Below the pieces are notes generated by a model. The model saw only the letters and a list, made by a program, of their open reading frames with translations. It was not told where the DNA came from and searched no databases. DNA of 64,000 nucleotides, taken from assembly GCA_017520425.1 (NCBI GenBank), contig JAFXFO010000040.1, positions 1 to 64,000 on the forward strand, read 5' to 3'. Shown here in pieces: positions 52,293 to 61,099 of the stretch. The position numbers and the translations under genes are program-made. The stretch comes from Lachnospiraceae bacterium. Lineage in GTDB: Bacteria; Bacillota; Clostridia; Lachnospirales; Lachnospiraceae. Position 1 is the stretch's first letter. Each line of letters starts with the position of its first letter.

Positions 52293-52349
52293 TTGACAAG
52301 CAAAACAAATAAAGTATAATAAAAGTGAAACATACAATTTCTAAATTGT
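52293..52349 (+). promoter_or_regulatory. AbiE promoter and dyad operator
   Basis: TTGACA (52293-52298) and TATAAT (52315-52320) are separated by 16 bp. A perfect dyad ACAATTT (52334-52340)-CT-AAATTGT (52343-52349) lies just downstream, 16 bp before the AbiEi ATG. AbiEi proteins repress their own promoter through such inverted repeats (known for the family). Confidence 0.65.
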
Positions 52350-52364
52350 GAGTGAGGTGCTATT

Positions 52365-52982
52365 ATGCTATACGATTACATTGTCAAAAATTTTGAAAAA
52401 GACGAACCCATTTTTTTGGTAGAACTTCCGGGAAAGTCCAGAGAGGCAGTAAGACAGGAGATGAAAAAGCTTACGGACGAGGGGAAAGTGGAAAGATTGT
52501 ACAATGGTGTTTATTATCGTTCCTATCAAACGATTTTGGGTACGAAAGGGAAAGTTTCAATGGATAAGTTTATACAGAAGAGATATCTGGAAGTAAACGG
52601 AGAAGTGACCGGATATATTACGGGATTACAACTGGCGAATATGTATGGATTTACCACACAGAACCCTTCCTGCTACGAAGTGTGTTCTAATGAAGCGTCT
52701 ACAAAACAGCGAAAACTGGATATCGACGGGAGACAGCTTATTTTGTATAAGCCCGTAGCGGATGTCTCAAGGGAAAATAAGGGAGCACTACAGTTCTTGG
52801 ATTTTATGAGTACCATTGACAAATATAGCGAGGTTGGTGGAGACGAATTTGTGTTTAAATTAAGAGCGTTTACTGATTCCATAGGCGTGGATTTCAGACA
52901 GGTAAAACGCTATATATCGTTATTCCCGGACAGAGTGTACCGCAATATTTATCAAGGAGGTTTGATGAGTGAGTTGGTATAA
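52365..52982 (+). CDS. abiEi: AbiEi-type antitoxin / repressor
   Basis: 205 residues. Winged-helix N-terminus (SREAVRQEMKKLTDEGKVERLYNGVYYRS) and a C-terminal domain with YITGLQLANMYGFTTQNPSCYEVCSNEASTKQR. This fits the type IV antitoxin AbiEi. The C-terminus overlaps AbiEii by 14 bp. The promoter carries a dyad that it probably binds. In other bacteria AbiE aborts phage infection. Confidence 0.85.
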   Translation: MLYDYIVKNFEKDEPIFLVELPGKSREAVRQEMKKLTDEGKVERLYNGVYYRSYQTILGTKGKVSMDKFIQKRYLEVNGEVTGYITGLQLANMYGFTTQNPSCYEVCSNEASTKQRKLDIDGRQLILYKPVADVSRENKGALQFLDFMSTIDKYSEVGGDEFVFKLRAFTDSIGVDFRQVKRYISLFPDRVYRNIYQGGLMSELV

Positions 52983-53877
52983 AGATCAATTTGATGAATG
53001 GAAAGAGATTATTGAGACTGTGGCAAGGGAACTGGGAAGAAGTGAACAAATGGTTGAGAAAGACACCATTCAGTCTATGTTTTTACATGAGTTGGCAAAG
53101 TCGGAACTACCATTTGTATTCAAAGGAGGGACTTCGCTTTCCAAGGTATATCATTTGATTGAGCGCTTTTCCGAGGATATAGATTTATCCATGAAGCGTA
53201 AACCTACACAATCAGAGAAAGTAAAAGCAAAGGAATTAATTATTGATATTGCTGAAGAGTTAGGATTGAAGTTGTTGAATTCGGGGGAAGTTATGTCCCG
53301 GTATGATTACAATAAATACGTGTTTAAATATAACTCTATGTTTGCTACAGTACCTTTAGAGATTATTGTGGAAACAAACTATTGTCTGGCGGCATATCCT
53401 GCAAAGGAGAAAAGCGTAGGTAGTTTTGTTGGAGATTTTTGTAAGAATCGGGGAATCACATTGCCTATCTCTTTCGACGCAGCAGAAGTGATTATGAATG
53501 TTCAAACAGCAGAGAGAACATTGATAGACAAGGTATTTGCAGTGTGTGATTATAGAATACAGAATATGTTGGACAGGGATTCCAGACATTTATACGATAT
53601 ATGTAAGTTATTAGCACAAGTGGAACTAAATGCGTACATGGATGAGTTGATTGATGCGGTTAGAGATGATAGAATGAAATCTAAGAACAATCCCTCTGCA
53701 CGGCTTCAATACAATATTCCGAAGATGTTAAAAGAAATTATTAATAGTAGATTTTATGAATCAGATTACAGAAACGTTACACAGAAATTACTTTATGAGG
53801 ATGTTTCGTATGATTATGCAGTAGAGCATGGAATTGCGATAATAGCGGAGTCAGATATATTTGAATATAAGAAATGA
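52969..53877 (+). CDS. abiEii: AbiEii-type nucleotidyltransferase toxin
   Basis: 302 residues from a GTG start inside the end of abiEi, with AAGGAGG 8 bp upstream. The DNA polymerase-beta-like nucleotidyltransferase core has FVFKGGTSLSKVYHLIERFSEDIDLSM, the GGTSLSK and DxD motifs needed for activity. It transfers nucleotides to tRNA or inhibits growth in known systems. With abiEi it makes a type IV toxin-antitoxin pair. Confidence 0.88.
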   Translation: MSWYKDQFDEWKEIIETVARELGRSEQMVEKDTIQSMFLHELAKSELPFVFKGGTSLSKVYHLIERFSEDIDLSMKRKPTQSEKVKAKELIIDIAEELGLKLLNSGEVMSRYDYNKYVFKYNSMFATVPLEIIVETNYCLAAYPAKEKSVGSFVGDFCKNRGITLPISFDAAEVIMNVQTAERTLIDKVFAVCDYRIQNMLDRDSRHLYDICKLLAQVELNAYMDELIDAVRDDRMKSKNNPSARLQYNIPKMLKEIINSRFYESDYRNVTQKLLYEDVSYDYAVEHGIAIIAESDIFEYKK

Positions 53878-53886
53878 GGAAACATA

Positions 53887-54081
53887 ATGAAAAAAGCAAT
53901 CTCTGTCCTATGGACAATTTTTATAATATGCATTATTGTTTTTATCATATCTTTCTTTGTGGTAGAAAGTACAGTGGGAATGTGGCGAGTGTTTTCCATT
54001 GTAATGCCGTTAGCCGGAATTTCCTTATGGGGGGCCATTGTTTTATGGGCATTGGATGATTGGCGTTCGAGGAAGAGGTAG
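53887..54081 (+). CDS. Small two-TM membrane protein
   Basis: 64 residues with GAGGAAAC upstream. Hydrophobic segments at ~5-27 and ~31-56 (VLWTIFIICIIVFIISFFVV, IVMPLAGISLWGAIVLWAL) and a basic C-terminus. It overlaps nothing recognised and lies 9 bp after the AbiEii stop, so it may belong to the operon. Function unknown. Confidence 0.6.
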   Translation: MKKAISVLWTIFIICIIVFIISFFVVESTVGMWRVFSIVMPLAGISLWGAIVLWALDDWRSRKR

Positions 54082-54119
54082 TTACGATAGATTATGAGAA
54101 ATGTGGAAGGAGAAGTAAG

Positions 54120-54659
54120 ATGAAAGCCTTAGTAATCAATTGTAGCCCGGTGAGAAACGGAGCAACGGCAGAAATAGTGACAGTGGTGTCGGAATGTTTA
54201 AAGGAAAAGCATGAGGTAAAAAGCATTTGCATTGATGATTATAAGTTTGGCTTCTGCGTAGGGTGCAGGACTTGTCATACAACGGCAAAATGCATTCAGC
54301 AGGATGATATAGACAAGATTATGGCAGAGTACCAGTGGGCGGATATCATTGTGTCTGTGGCACCTTCTTATTGGGCGGACGTGCCCGGGCAGTTCAAAGC
54401 TTTTATCGACCGATGTACTCCCTGGTGTAATACCCATGAGCCCCATGCTACCATAAGTGGTGGAAAGAAGGGATACGCCATAGCATTGCGTACCGGTCCC
54501 AGTATGCGGGAGTGTGAACGTATCATTGAAAGTATCGAGCATTTTTATGGGCATCTGGAGATTGAGTGTTGTGGACATCTGGGGTTATGTTCCATAGAAT
54601 TTAAGGAAGCGGTGGAAGCAAGGAAGGACGAGATTACAGAGTTTTGTGAGAGGATGTAA
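54120..54659 (+). CDS. Flavodoxin-family NAD(P)H-dependent FMN reductase
   Basis: 179 residues from the ATG at 54120 (GAAGGAGAAG upstream; an earlier ATG at 54060 is in the previous reading frame's tail). A Rossmann-like flavodoxin fold: VINCSPVRNGATAEIV (phosphate loop), CVGCRTCHTTAKCIQQDD, ADIIVSVAPSYWADVPGQFKAFIDR. Probable quinone/FMN reductase. The cysteine cluster is as in the iron-sulfur-flavoprotein/NADPH-dependent FMN reductase group. Confidence 0.85.
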   Translation: MKALVINCSPVRNGATAEIVTVVSECLKEKHEVKSICIDDYKFGFCVGCRTCHTTAKCIQQDDIDKIMAEYQWADIIVSVAPSYWADVPGQFKAFIDRCTPWCNTHEPHATISGGKKGYAIALRTGPSMRECERIIESIEHFYGHLEIECCGHLGLCSIEFKEAVEARKDEITEFCERM

Positions 54660-54697
54660 ATTCGGCGGATAAATGACCTTAGGCAAGGAGGTACCAT

Positions 54698-55012
54698 ATG
54701 GAAAAACTAAAACAATTAGCCATCGGCATGAACCATAGATTCCCGGAGGGAAATGACGCTTTTCAAATCACCACTCGTCTGCTGGAAGAATGCGGAGAAG
54801 TGGCGAAAGAAGTAAACAGACTTGAAAAAAGCGGTACCAAGGTGCTTCGGCACGGAAACGGAACCAAGGAAGATTTGGCAAGTGAAATTAAGGATGCCAT
54901 GAATGCCTTGATGCAATTGGCAATTCATTATGATGCGGTGGAACAGGTGCAGGCTTCCATTGAAAAATCCATTGAACAGCTATCACAAGAAGGACATATA
55001 GAGGGGGAGTAA
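54698..55012 (+). CDS. MazG-like nucleotide pyrophosphohydrolase
   Basis: 104 residues. EExxE-type metal motif LLEECGEVAKEVNRLEK and a second helix DLASEIKDAMNALMQLAIHY are in place. Single-domain MazG proteins hydrolyse NTPs to NMP and pyrophosphate, clearing unusual nucleotides. AAGGAGG precedes the start. The next gene begins at once. Confidence 0.88.
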   Translation: MEKLKQLAIGMNHRFPEGNDAFQITTRLLEECGEVAKEVNRLEKSGTKVLRHGNGTKEDLASEIKDAMNALMQLAIHYDAVEQVQASIEKSIEQLSQEGHIEGE

Positions 55013-55531
55013 ATGATGGGTAAAAGTATTGTGTTTTCATTTCCGGGTAAACGTGGAGAAGAGATCCCCCTTCTTTATTTTGGGGCAAAGCATTATGTGG
55101 ATAAGGGGTATGAAAAGGTTTATATCCGGCATCCGGCTTCCGGAAATGGTTTGGAAGAAGTGTATGAAAACGCAAAAGCCATATTGAGGTCTTATGATTT
55201 CAGCGAGTACGAAGAAAGTGTTTTTGTGGGAAAAAGTATGGGTACGGTTGTGGCTTGTAAGCTGAAAGCGGAACTGCAGATAGATGCCTCCTTAGTATTG
55301 TTTACACCTTTGAAGGATACATTGCCCTACATAAAATCGGATAATCGCATTGTTTTGGCGGCGGCCGGTGATAATGACCGTTTCCTGGAGTGGGAAGTTT
55401 TACGTGATCACTGCGAAAGAGAAAATGTGCCTTATTACATAGAGCCGGGTGTGGGTCACGCTATGGAAGTGAAGGATGATTTGGCAAAGAATTTGCAGGT
55501 AATCAGCAATGTGATTGGACAGTTGAAATAG
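55013..55531 (+). CDS. Small alpha/beta-hydrolase
   Basis: 172 residues. Oxyanion region SFPGKRGEEIPLLYFGAK, the nucleophile elbow VFVGKSMGTVVACKL (GKSMG), and the histidine in EPGVGHAMEVKDD. A compact hydrolase/esterase like UPF0227-type. Substrate unknown. It starts at 55013 or 55016, 0-3 bp after MazG. Confidence 0.75.
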   Translation: MMGKSIVFSFPGKRGEEIPLLYFGAKHYVDKGYEKVYIRHPASGNGLEEVYENAKAILRSYDFSEYEESVFVGKSMGTVVACKLKAELQIDASLVLFTPLKDTLPYIKSDNRIVLAAAGDNDRFLEWEVLRDHCERENVPYYIEPGVGHAMEVKDDLAKNLQVISNVIGQLK

Positions 55532-55566
55532 GCGTAAAGATTGAGCTATTAAAAGGGGAGAGAATT

Positions 55567-56106
55567 ATGGAACAGAAAATGCAAAAGAAACGTTTTGTTT
55601 TTACAGAAAGTGATATAGCAGAGGGGAAGTATGCGGCTTGGGATTTGATACAGCCCCTTTGGTATAACGTAAGCATTTATGATGGGGTGGAAGTGTACAA
55701 CAGGGACTTAGAGGCATTTACGGAAGGGCAACGTAAGCTATTGGCATTAATGTGGTATGATTCGGAGGTTTGCAATGGTGGACATGATCAGTTTTTCTTC
55801 AATTCTACAGGTATTGTCTGGAAGGATGCTATAGAGGGAATGCACATGATTGGCGCCGAGGAAATTGCTGCCAATTTCCAAAAGGCTATAGACATGTTTG
55901 GCGGAGAAGTTCCTTTTGACAGAGATGAACGTGGTGATATGTTAGATGAACTGAGCGAAAAGGAAGATTTCGATGATTTCGAGGAAATTGATAGCTTTTA
56001 TTATGAGAATGATGAGTTGAGCGCTTTGATGTATGAATATGTGAAAAGTCATCCGGCAGAGTTTGTAGTGGATGGGGAGTATGATTATTTCGAGGTGGAT
56101 ATGTAG
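55567..56106 (+). CDS. DUF4375 (DMP19-type) protein
   Basis: 179 residues, acidic. The block LALMWYDSEVCNGGHDQFFFNS and the following EIAANFQKAIDMFGG are diagnostic of the DUF4375/DMP19 family. DMP19 in Neisseria is a DNA-mimic; many relatives are of unknown function and occur beside toxin-immunity genes. GAGAG precedes the ATG. The following three genes are also orphans. Confidence 0.85.
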   Translation: MEQKMQKKRFVFTESDIAEGKYAAWDLIQPLWYNVSIYDGVEVYNRDLEAFTEGQRKLLALMWYDSEVCNGGHDQFFFNSTGIVWKDAIEGMHMIGAEEIAANFQKAIDMFGGEVPFDRDERGDMLDELSEKEDFDDFEEIDSFYYENDELSALMYEYVKSHPAEFVVDGEYDYFEVDM

Positions 56107-56135
56107 GACGGCAAGTCTTGAAAGTAGTTGGAAGA

Positions 56136-56176
56136 CTTTGGACATATACATAAAAAGAGTCTTGCTATGTCCAAAG
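56136..56176. repeat. Inverted repeat in the orphan-gene leader
   Basis: CTTTGGACATA (56136-56146) and TATGTCCAAAG (56166-56176) form an 11-bp perfect stem with a 19-nt loop, 125 bp before the start at 56302. No T-run follows. Confidence 0.7.
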
Positions 56177-56202
56177 ATGTGCCCCCCGTTTGTGAGAGGG
56201 TA

Positions 56203-56227
56203 GTATACAAGACATTGAATTTAGGAG
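56203..56227 (+). repeat. 25-bp direct repeat, copy 1 (second copy at 57212-57236)
   Basis: Both copies begin GTATACAAGACATTG and continue through TTTAGGAG without a mismatch. Copy 2 ends just before the ribosome site and start of the 57245 gene; copy 1 is 75 bp before the start at 56302. Confidence 0.9.
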
Positions 56228-56301
56228 CATTGGTATTATTTATCTGTGCCAGAGACTACTTAATAGAAAGAATAATTGATGTTTGGAGGATAAGTGAGAG
56301 A

Positions 56302-56694
56302 ATGGAAAAACAGGTTAAAAAATTAGATTCTTTTGCACCGGAAGATGGGCATATTGAAAGCGTATTGGTGGGAGTGCAGAAATTAAAAGTGTCTTTTCAA
56401 GATTGGAGGGGAAAACAATTGGTGATTCTGTTTCATGATGTGGAGGAGTTTCACGGCATGGATAGCGAATGGCAGTGTATACTTAATCAAGACATTAGCG
56501 AATTTACCACACGCGAGCTGGAAAATGATATTAATGAGTATTGTTTTGTGGGTGCATGGGATGAAAACGCGTTCCTAAAAATCAGAGGTAAATCTATGGA
56601 AATATATGAAGTTGGCGTATCTAAATCAATTGAAACAGCATTGTTTGAGGTTGGATTGGATTATATTGGAGAACAGTTGCCGGAAATGGACTAG
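56302..56694 (+). CDS. Orphan small protein, possible immunity-type
   Basis: 130 residues from the ATG at 56302 (GGAGGA at 11 bp). The frame is open upstream to 56128 across the 25-bp repeat, so a longer or truncated ancestral form is possible. Sequence: SVLVGVQKLKVSFQDWRGKQLVILFHDVEEFHGMD then acidic. No family recognised. Two more orphan genes with similar composition follow. Confidence 0.5.
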   Translation: MEKQVKKLDSFAPEDGHIESVLVGVQKLKVSFQDWRGKQLVILFHDVEEFHGMDSEWQCILNQDISEFTTRELENDINEYCFVGAWDENAFLKIRGKSMEIYEVGVSKSIETALFEVGLDYIGEQLPEMD

Positions 56695-56795
56695 TACATG
56701 CGATTAAGTTGCGTGAATGCGTTTCATGAAACTTACACAGAGATGTCCATATACAACTCCGGAAATAATAAACATATTGCAATTGGAGAAAACAA

Positions 56796-57182
56796 ATGAA
56801 ATGGTTTACTCATGTTTCTCAAAACACCGAAGAACAATTAGGTAGTGGATTCACAAAGCATGGATTTGAGAAACGCAAGGACGAAAGCAAGAAGATTTGC
56901 GTGAAAATAAAAGAGAGTACATATCAATTTGATTATGAAACAAATAAATTATATGAAATTCCAAGTGAAAATATCAAATTTGCAATATGTATTAGTGGCA
57001 GAGAATTAATCTTGTTTATTAATAAGGGCTTCATACCCGGGAATGATACAACCAGTCCGTACAGAACCTTTTATGAGGGATTAATGAAGGAACCATTCAA
57101 GCTTTGCTATCCGTTTAATGAGCAGGTGATTATTGAGGCGAAGAAAGGAAACAGATTTGTGTTTTCGATAGTGAATGCTTAG
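56796..57182 (+). CDS. Orphan small protein
   Basis: 128 residues with a weak GGAG site. Lys/Glu-rich, with FKLCYPFNEQVIIEAKKGNRFVFSIV at the end. No recognised domain, signal or membrane segment. It lies between the two genes that carry the 25-bp leader repeat but lacks the repeat itself. Confidence 0.5.
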   Translation: MKWFTHVSQNTEEQLGSGFTKHGFEKRKDESKKICVKIKESTYQFDYETNKLYEIPSENIKFAICISGRELILFINKGFIPGNDTTSPYRTFYEGLMKEPFKLCYPFNEQVIIEAKKGNRFVFSIVNA

Positions 57183-57211
57183 TACAAACTTATGGGTTGG
57201 TGATCCTGGCG

Positions 57212-57236
57212 GTATACAAGACATTGAATTTAGGAG
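57212..57236 (+). repeat. 25-bp direct repeat, copy 2
   Basis: Identical to 56203-56227. It ends in TTTAGGAG and runs straight into GAGATTTT-ATG at 57245, so it supplies part of the ribosome binding site here. Confidence 0.9.
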
Positions 57237-57244
57237 GAGATTTT

Positions 57245-57688
57245 ATGATTAACTGGTTACATGAGGAAGAAGGATATTGTGAAGGTGAGTTTAAAAGTGC
57301 TTTTTTCCGAAACGAGGGAAATAGTGAAGACTTGTTCGTATATGCTGCAAATCCTGAGTTAAGTGAAGGGGCAGGAAAGTGTGTTGATGCATTTAATCAT
57401 CTTTCCGAGATTGAAATAAGTGAAATCTGCAAGGGGATTATTTGTTATGTGAAAGAGAGTGACAGGTATGAAGGTTATGATTTGCCTGATTTAGAAAGTG
57501 AATTAGATATTTTGAATTACTGCTGGTTTTTTTCGTTGTACGTTAATATGTTGAGAGATGATGATGAGATTTCCTACTGTATTGAAGGGGAAGGAGATTG
57601 GGGCGATTTGATTGGTTTTGTCATTAGTGGTGGCAAACTGATTTATGTGGGGACGGATTATTTTGAATTTATGAAAGAAGAGGAGTAA
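57245..57688 (+). CDS. Orphan acidic protein, possible immunity-type
   Basis: 147 residues from the ATG at 57245, just after repeat copy 2. Acidic, Trp/Tyr-rich; the segment ISYCIEGEGDWGDLIGFVISGGKLIYVGTDYFEF is the likely fold core. Composition and leader repeat suggest it shares a history with the 56302 gene. No confirmed family. Confidence 0.55.
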   Translation: MINWLHEEEGYCEGEFKSAFFRNEGNSEDLFVYAANPELSEGAGKCVDAFNHLSEIEISEICKGIICYVKESDRYEGYDLPDLESELDILNYCWFFSLYVNMLRDDDEISYCIEGEGDWGDLIGFVISGGKLIYVGTDYFEFMKEEE

Positions 57689-57698
57689 CAAGAACCTT

Positions 57699-57728
57699 TT
57701 GACGACACCAATCATTATGATGTATAAT
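57699..57728 (+). promoter_or_regulatory. Promoter for the araD-type gene
   Basis: TTGACG (57699-57704), 18-bp spacer, TATAAT (57723-57728). A GGCGC-CAC-GCGCC stem lies just before the ribosome site. Confidence 0.75.
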
Positions 57729-57788
57729 AGCCATGCCGACAAAACAGTACATTATGTAAGGCGCCACGCGCCGGAAAGGAAATAGATT

Positions 57789-58487
57789 ATGCTAGAAGAA
57801 TTAAAGAAAAAAGTGTATGAAGCAAATATGGACCTGCCCAAGTATGGTCTGGTGACCTTTACCTGGGGTAATGTAAGTGCCATCGACAGAGAAAGCGGCT
57901 TGTTTGTAATTAAGCCCAGTGGCGTAGAATATGACAAGCTGACTCCCGAAGATATGGTAGTTATGGACTTGGAAGGCAATAAGGTGGAGGGTAGATACAA
58001 TCCTTCTTCTGATACCGCGACCCATTTGGAGCTGTACAAGGCATTCCCTGAAATCGGCGGTGTAGTACATACTCATTCTTCCTATGCCACCAGCTGGGCG
58101 CAGGCAGGCAGAAGCATTCCTTGCTACGGAACCACTCATGCAGATTATATCTACGGTGAGGTTCCCTGTGTAAGATGCTTAACAAAGGAAGAAATTGAAG
58201 AAGCTTATGAGACCAATACCGGTCTGTTAATCGTGGATGAATTCAAGCGTATGGACAAGGATCCTATGGCAGTGCCTGCAGTGCTCTGCAAGAACCATGG
58301 TCCTTTCGCATGGGGTAAGGATGCTCATGATGCAGTACATAACGCAGTGGTATTGGAAGAGGTGGCAAAGATGGCTTATCGAGCTGAGACCATCAATCCC
58401 CGTATCCAGCCTGCACCCCAGGAACTCCAGGATAAGCATTATTATAGAAAGCACGGTGCTAATGCTTACTACGGACAGAACGTGTAA
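57789..58487 (+). CDS. araD: L-ribulose-5-phosphate 4-epimerase family protein
   Basis: 232 residues. Zinc aldolase fold: [70 protein letters not shown] (zinc histidines) and [28 protein letters not shown]. Converts L-ribulose-5-P to D-xylulose-5-P. With the FGGY kinase 10 kb upstream and transketolase/rpe downstream it suits arabinose or related pentose use. Confidence 0.93.
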   Translation: MLEELKKKVYEANMDLPKYGLVTFTWGNVSAIDRESGLFVIKPSGVEYDKLTPEDMVVMDLEGNKVEGRYNPSSDTATHLELYKAFPEIGGVVHTHSSYATSWAQAGRSIPCYGTTHADYIYGEVPCVRCLTKEEIEEAYETNTGLLIVDEFKRMDKDPMAVPAVLCKNHGPFAWGKDAHDAVHNAVVLEEVAKMAYRAETINPRIQPAPQELQDKHYYRKHGANAYYGQNV

Positions 58488-58493
58488 AAGCAT

Positions 58494-58522
58494 TTGACAT
58501 TTCCCATATAACCTACTAAAAT
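58494..58522 (+). promoter_or_regulatory. Promoter for leuS
   Basis: TTGACA (58494-58499), 17-bp spacer, TAAAAT (58517-58522), 50 bp before the ATG at 58573. The leader is too short for a T-box. Confidence 0.7.
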
Positions 58523-58572
58523 AATAATTTAGTAAATTAAAGCGTAACAATTAAACGAAAAGAGGCAAAAAA

Positions 58573-60996
58573 ATGGAACGAGTTTATAATCCCAAAGAAG
58601 TGGAACCCAAATGGCAGAAATATTGGGCAGAGAACCACACCTTCAAAACTGATGTGTGGGACTTCAGTAAGCCCAAATATTATGCACTGGATATGTTCCC
58701 TTATCCTTCCGGAGTAGGTCTTCATGCAGGCCATCCCGAAGGCTATACAGCAACCGATATTATTTCCCGTATGAAGCGTATGCAGGGCTACAATGTATTG
58801 CATCCCATGGGCTACGATTCCTTCGGTCTGCCCGCAGAGCAGTATGCGGTAAGCACCGGTAATCATCCCAACGGATTTACCCAGGACAATATTGAGACCT
58901 TCTCTAAGCAGTTAACAGAGCTGGGCTTTGACTATGACTGGGACAAGATGATTGCAACCAGTGACCCTGATTTCTATAAGTGGACCCAGTGGATTTTCAA
59001 GCAGTTATATCTGGATGGCTATGCAAAGTACATCGATATGCCTGTAAACTGGTGCGAGGAGTTGGGAACCGTTCTTTCCAATGATGAGGTTATCGATGGT
59101 AAGAGTGAACGTGGCGGCTACCCTGTAATCCGTAAGAATATGAAGCAGTGGGTTATCAATCAGCCTGCTTTTGCAGAGAAGCTGTTGGATGGCTTGGAGG
59201 AAATCGACTGGCCTGAGTCTACCAAGGATATCCAGAGACACTGGATTGGCAAGTCCGAAGGTGTGGAAGTGGATTTTGAAATCGTAGGCGGCGGTAAGTT
59301 CTCCATCTACACCACTTGTATCGAAACCATCTATGGTATCACCTTTATGGTACTGGCTCCCGACGGACAGATTGTAAAGGATTTGATGCCTCGCGTAGAA
59401 AATAAAGAAGAAGTACAGGCTTATATCGACGAGACCTTGAAGAAGAACGATATGGACCGTACCGAATTAAATAAGACCAAATCCGGTTGTCCTTTGAAGG
59501 GCTTGTATGCCATTAACCCTGTAAACGGCAAGGAAGTGCCTCTTTACATCGGTGACTTCGTATTGGCAAGCTACGGTACCGGTGCGGTTATGGCAGTACC
59601 TTCTCACGACCAGCGTGACTTTGAGTACGCTATCGCACACAACATCCCTATGATTCAGGTAATCGAAGGCAGAGATGTAAGCGAGTGTGCATTTGAAAAG
59701 GGCGATTATTTGGGCAAGGGCTGTAAGCTCATGAATTCTGAGGAGTTCACCGGCCTTACTGTAGAAGAAGCAAAAGAAGCTATCACCTGCAAGCTGGAGA
59801 AGCAGGGTGTGGCTCGTCGTACCGTAAATTATCACTTCCGTGAGTGGATTTTTGCACGTCAGCGTTACTGGGGTGAGCCTGTGCCTGTGGTACATGGCGA
59901 GGACGGACAGATTCATGTGCTTGACGATGCAGAGCTTCCTTTGATTCTGCCTGAATTGGAAGATTACAAGGGCAAAAACGGCAAGGCACCTTTGGAAAAT
60001 GCAGAAGAGTGGAAGCACTATGATGCAAATGGTATTAAGGGTCTTCGTGAGACCTCTACCATGCCCGGTAGTGCAGGCTCCAGTTGGTATTTCTTAAGAT
60101 ACATTGACCCTAAGAATGAGAACGAGTTTGCAAATCAGGAGCTTTTGAAGCACTGGATGCCCGTAGACCTTTATATCGGTGGTCCCGAGCATGCGGTAGG
60201 TCACTTGATTTACTCCAGAATCTGGAACCGTTATCTGTATGACAAGGGCTTGTCCCCTGTAAAGGAGCCTTTTAAGAAGCTGGTACACCAGGGTATGATT
60301 CTTGGTGCTAACGGTATCAAGATGGGTAAGCGTTTCCCTGAATTCGTAGTAAATCCCAGCGATGTAGTGGATGAATTCGGTGCAGATACCTTAAGACTTT
60401 ACGAGATGTTTATGGGACCTTTGGAGGTTTCTAAGCCTTGGAGCCCTCAGGGTGTAGAAGGTGCCAGAAGATTCATCAACCGTGTTTGGGCATACTTTAC
60501 CAACGAAGACAGAATCAGCGAAGACAACGACGGCACTTTGACAAAGGTATATCATCAGACCGTAAAGAAAGTAACAAGCGACTTCGAACAGCTTGGCTTT
60601 AATACTGCTATCAGCCAGATGATGATCTTTATGAACGCTGCATACAAGACCGACAAGTGTCCCAGAGAGTACGCAGAAGGTATCGTGAAGATGTTCTCCT
60701 GCATCTGCCCTCATGTAGGTGAGGAAATGTGGCAGATTCTGGGTCACGAGGATACCATTGCTTACGAGCCTTGGCCTACCTATGATGAAGAGGCTTTGAA
60801 GGAAGACAGTGTAGAAATCGGTATCCAGGTAAACGGTAAGGTAAAGGGTGTTGTTGAGGTTGGTGTAAACGAGGAAAGTGACTCTGCACTGGCTAAGGCA
60901 AAGGCAGTTCCCGCAGTTCAGGCGGCTATGGAAGGCAAGACCGTTGTAAAGGAAATTTACGTAAAGGGCAAAATCATCAATATTGTTGTAAAATAG
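58573..60996 (+). CDS. leuS: Leucine-tRNA ligase
   Basis: 807 residues. HIGH-type motif PYPSGVGLHAGHPEGYTATD, then the editing domain (KTKSGCPLKGLYAINPVNGKEVPLYIGDFVLASYGTGAVMAVPSHDQRD) and FAxQRYWGEPVPVVHGE. The KMSKS loop reads NGIKMGKRFPEFVV, i.e. KMGKR, seen in some clostridial LeuRS. It charges tRNA-Leu. The start is preceded by AGAGGCA-type weak site. Confidence 0.96.
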   Translation: MERVYNPKEVEPKWQKYWAENHTFKTDVWDFSKPKYYALDMFPYPSGVGLHAGHPEGYTATDIISRMKRMQGYNVLHPMGYDSFGLPAEQYAVSTGNHPNGFTQDNIETFSKQLTELGFDYDWDKMIATSDPDFYKWTQWIFKQLYLDGYAKYIDMPVNWCEELGTVLSNDEVIDGKSERGGYPVIRKNMKQWVINQPAFAEKLLDGLEEIDWPESTKDIQRHWIGKSEGVEVDFEIVGGGKFSIYTTCIETIYGITFMVLAPDGQIVKDLMPRVENKEEVQAYIDETLKKNDMDRTELNKTKSGCPLKGLYAINPVNGKEVPLYIGDFVLASYGTGAVMAVPSHDQRDFEYAIAHNIPMIQVIEGRDVSECAFEKGDYLGKGCKLMNSEEFTGLTVEEAKEAITCKLEKQGVARRTVNYHFREWIFARQRYWGEPVPVVHGEDGQIHVLDDAELPLILPELEDYKGKNGKAPLENAEEWKHYDANGIKGLRETSTMPGSAGSSWYFLRYIDPKNENEFANQELLKHWMPVDLYIGGPEHAVGHLIYSRIWNRYLYDKGLSPVKEPFKKLVHQGMILGANGIKMGKRFPEFVVNPSDVVDEFGADTLRLYEMFMGPLEVSKPWSPQGVEGARRFINRVWAYFTNEDRISEDNDGTLTKVYHQTVKKVTSDFEQLGFNTAISQMMIFMNAAYKTDKCPREYAEGIVKMFSCICPHVGEEMWQILGHEDTIAYEPWPTYDEEALKEDSVEIGIQVNGKVKGVVEVGVNEESDSALAKAKAVPAVQAAMEGKTVVKEIYVKGKIINIVVK

Positions 60997-61099
60997 CGTG
61001 ATTTTCCGTATAAAATGCGACTAGACTATAGGAAATTTCTATGTTAGTATTATTTAGAAAGTAGATTACAAAGCCATTAAATGGCAGAATGGAGGAACC

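Noticed and set aside
58488-58572. T-box riboswitch before leuS
   Set aside because: Only 85 bp separate the genes and no T-box consensus TGGNACCGCG-like element or terminator is visible.
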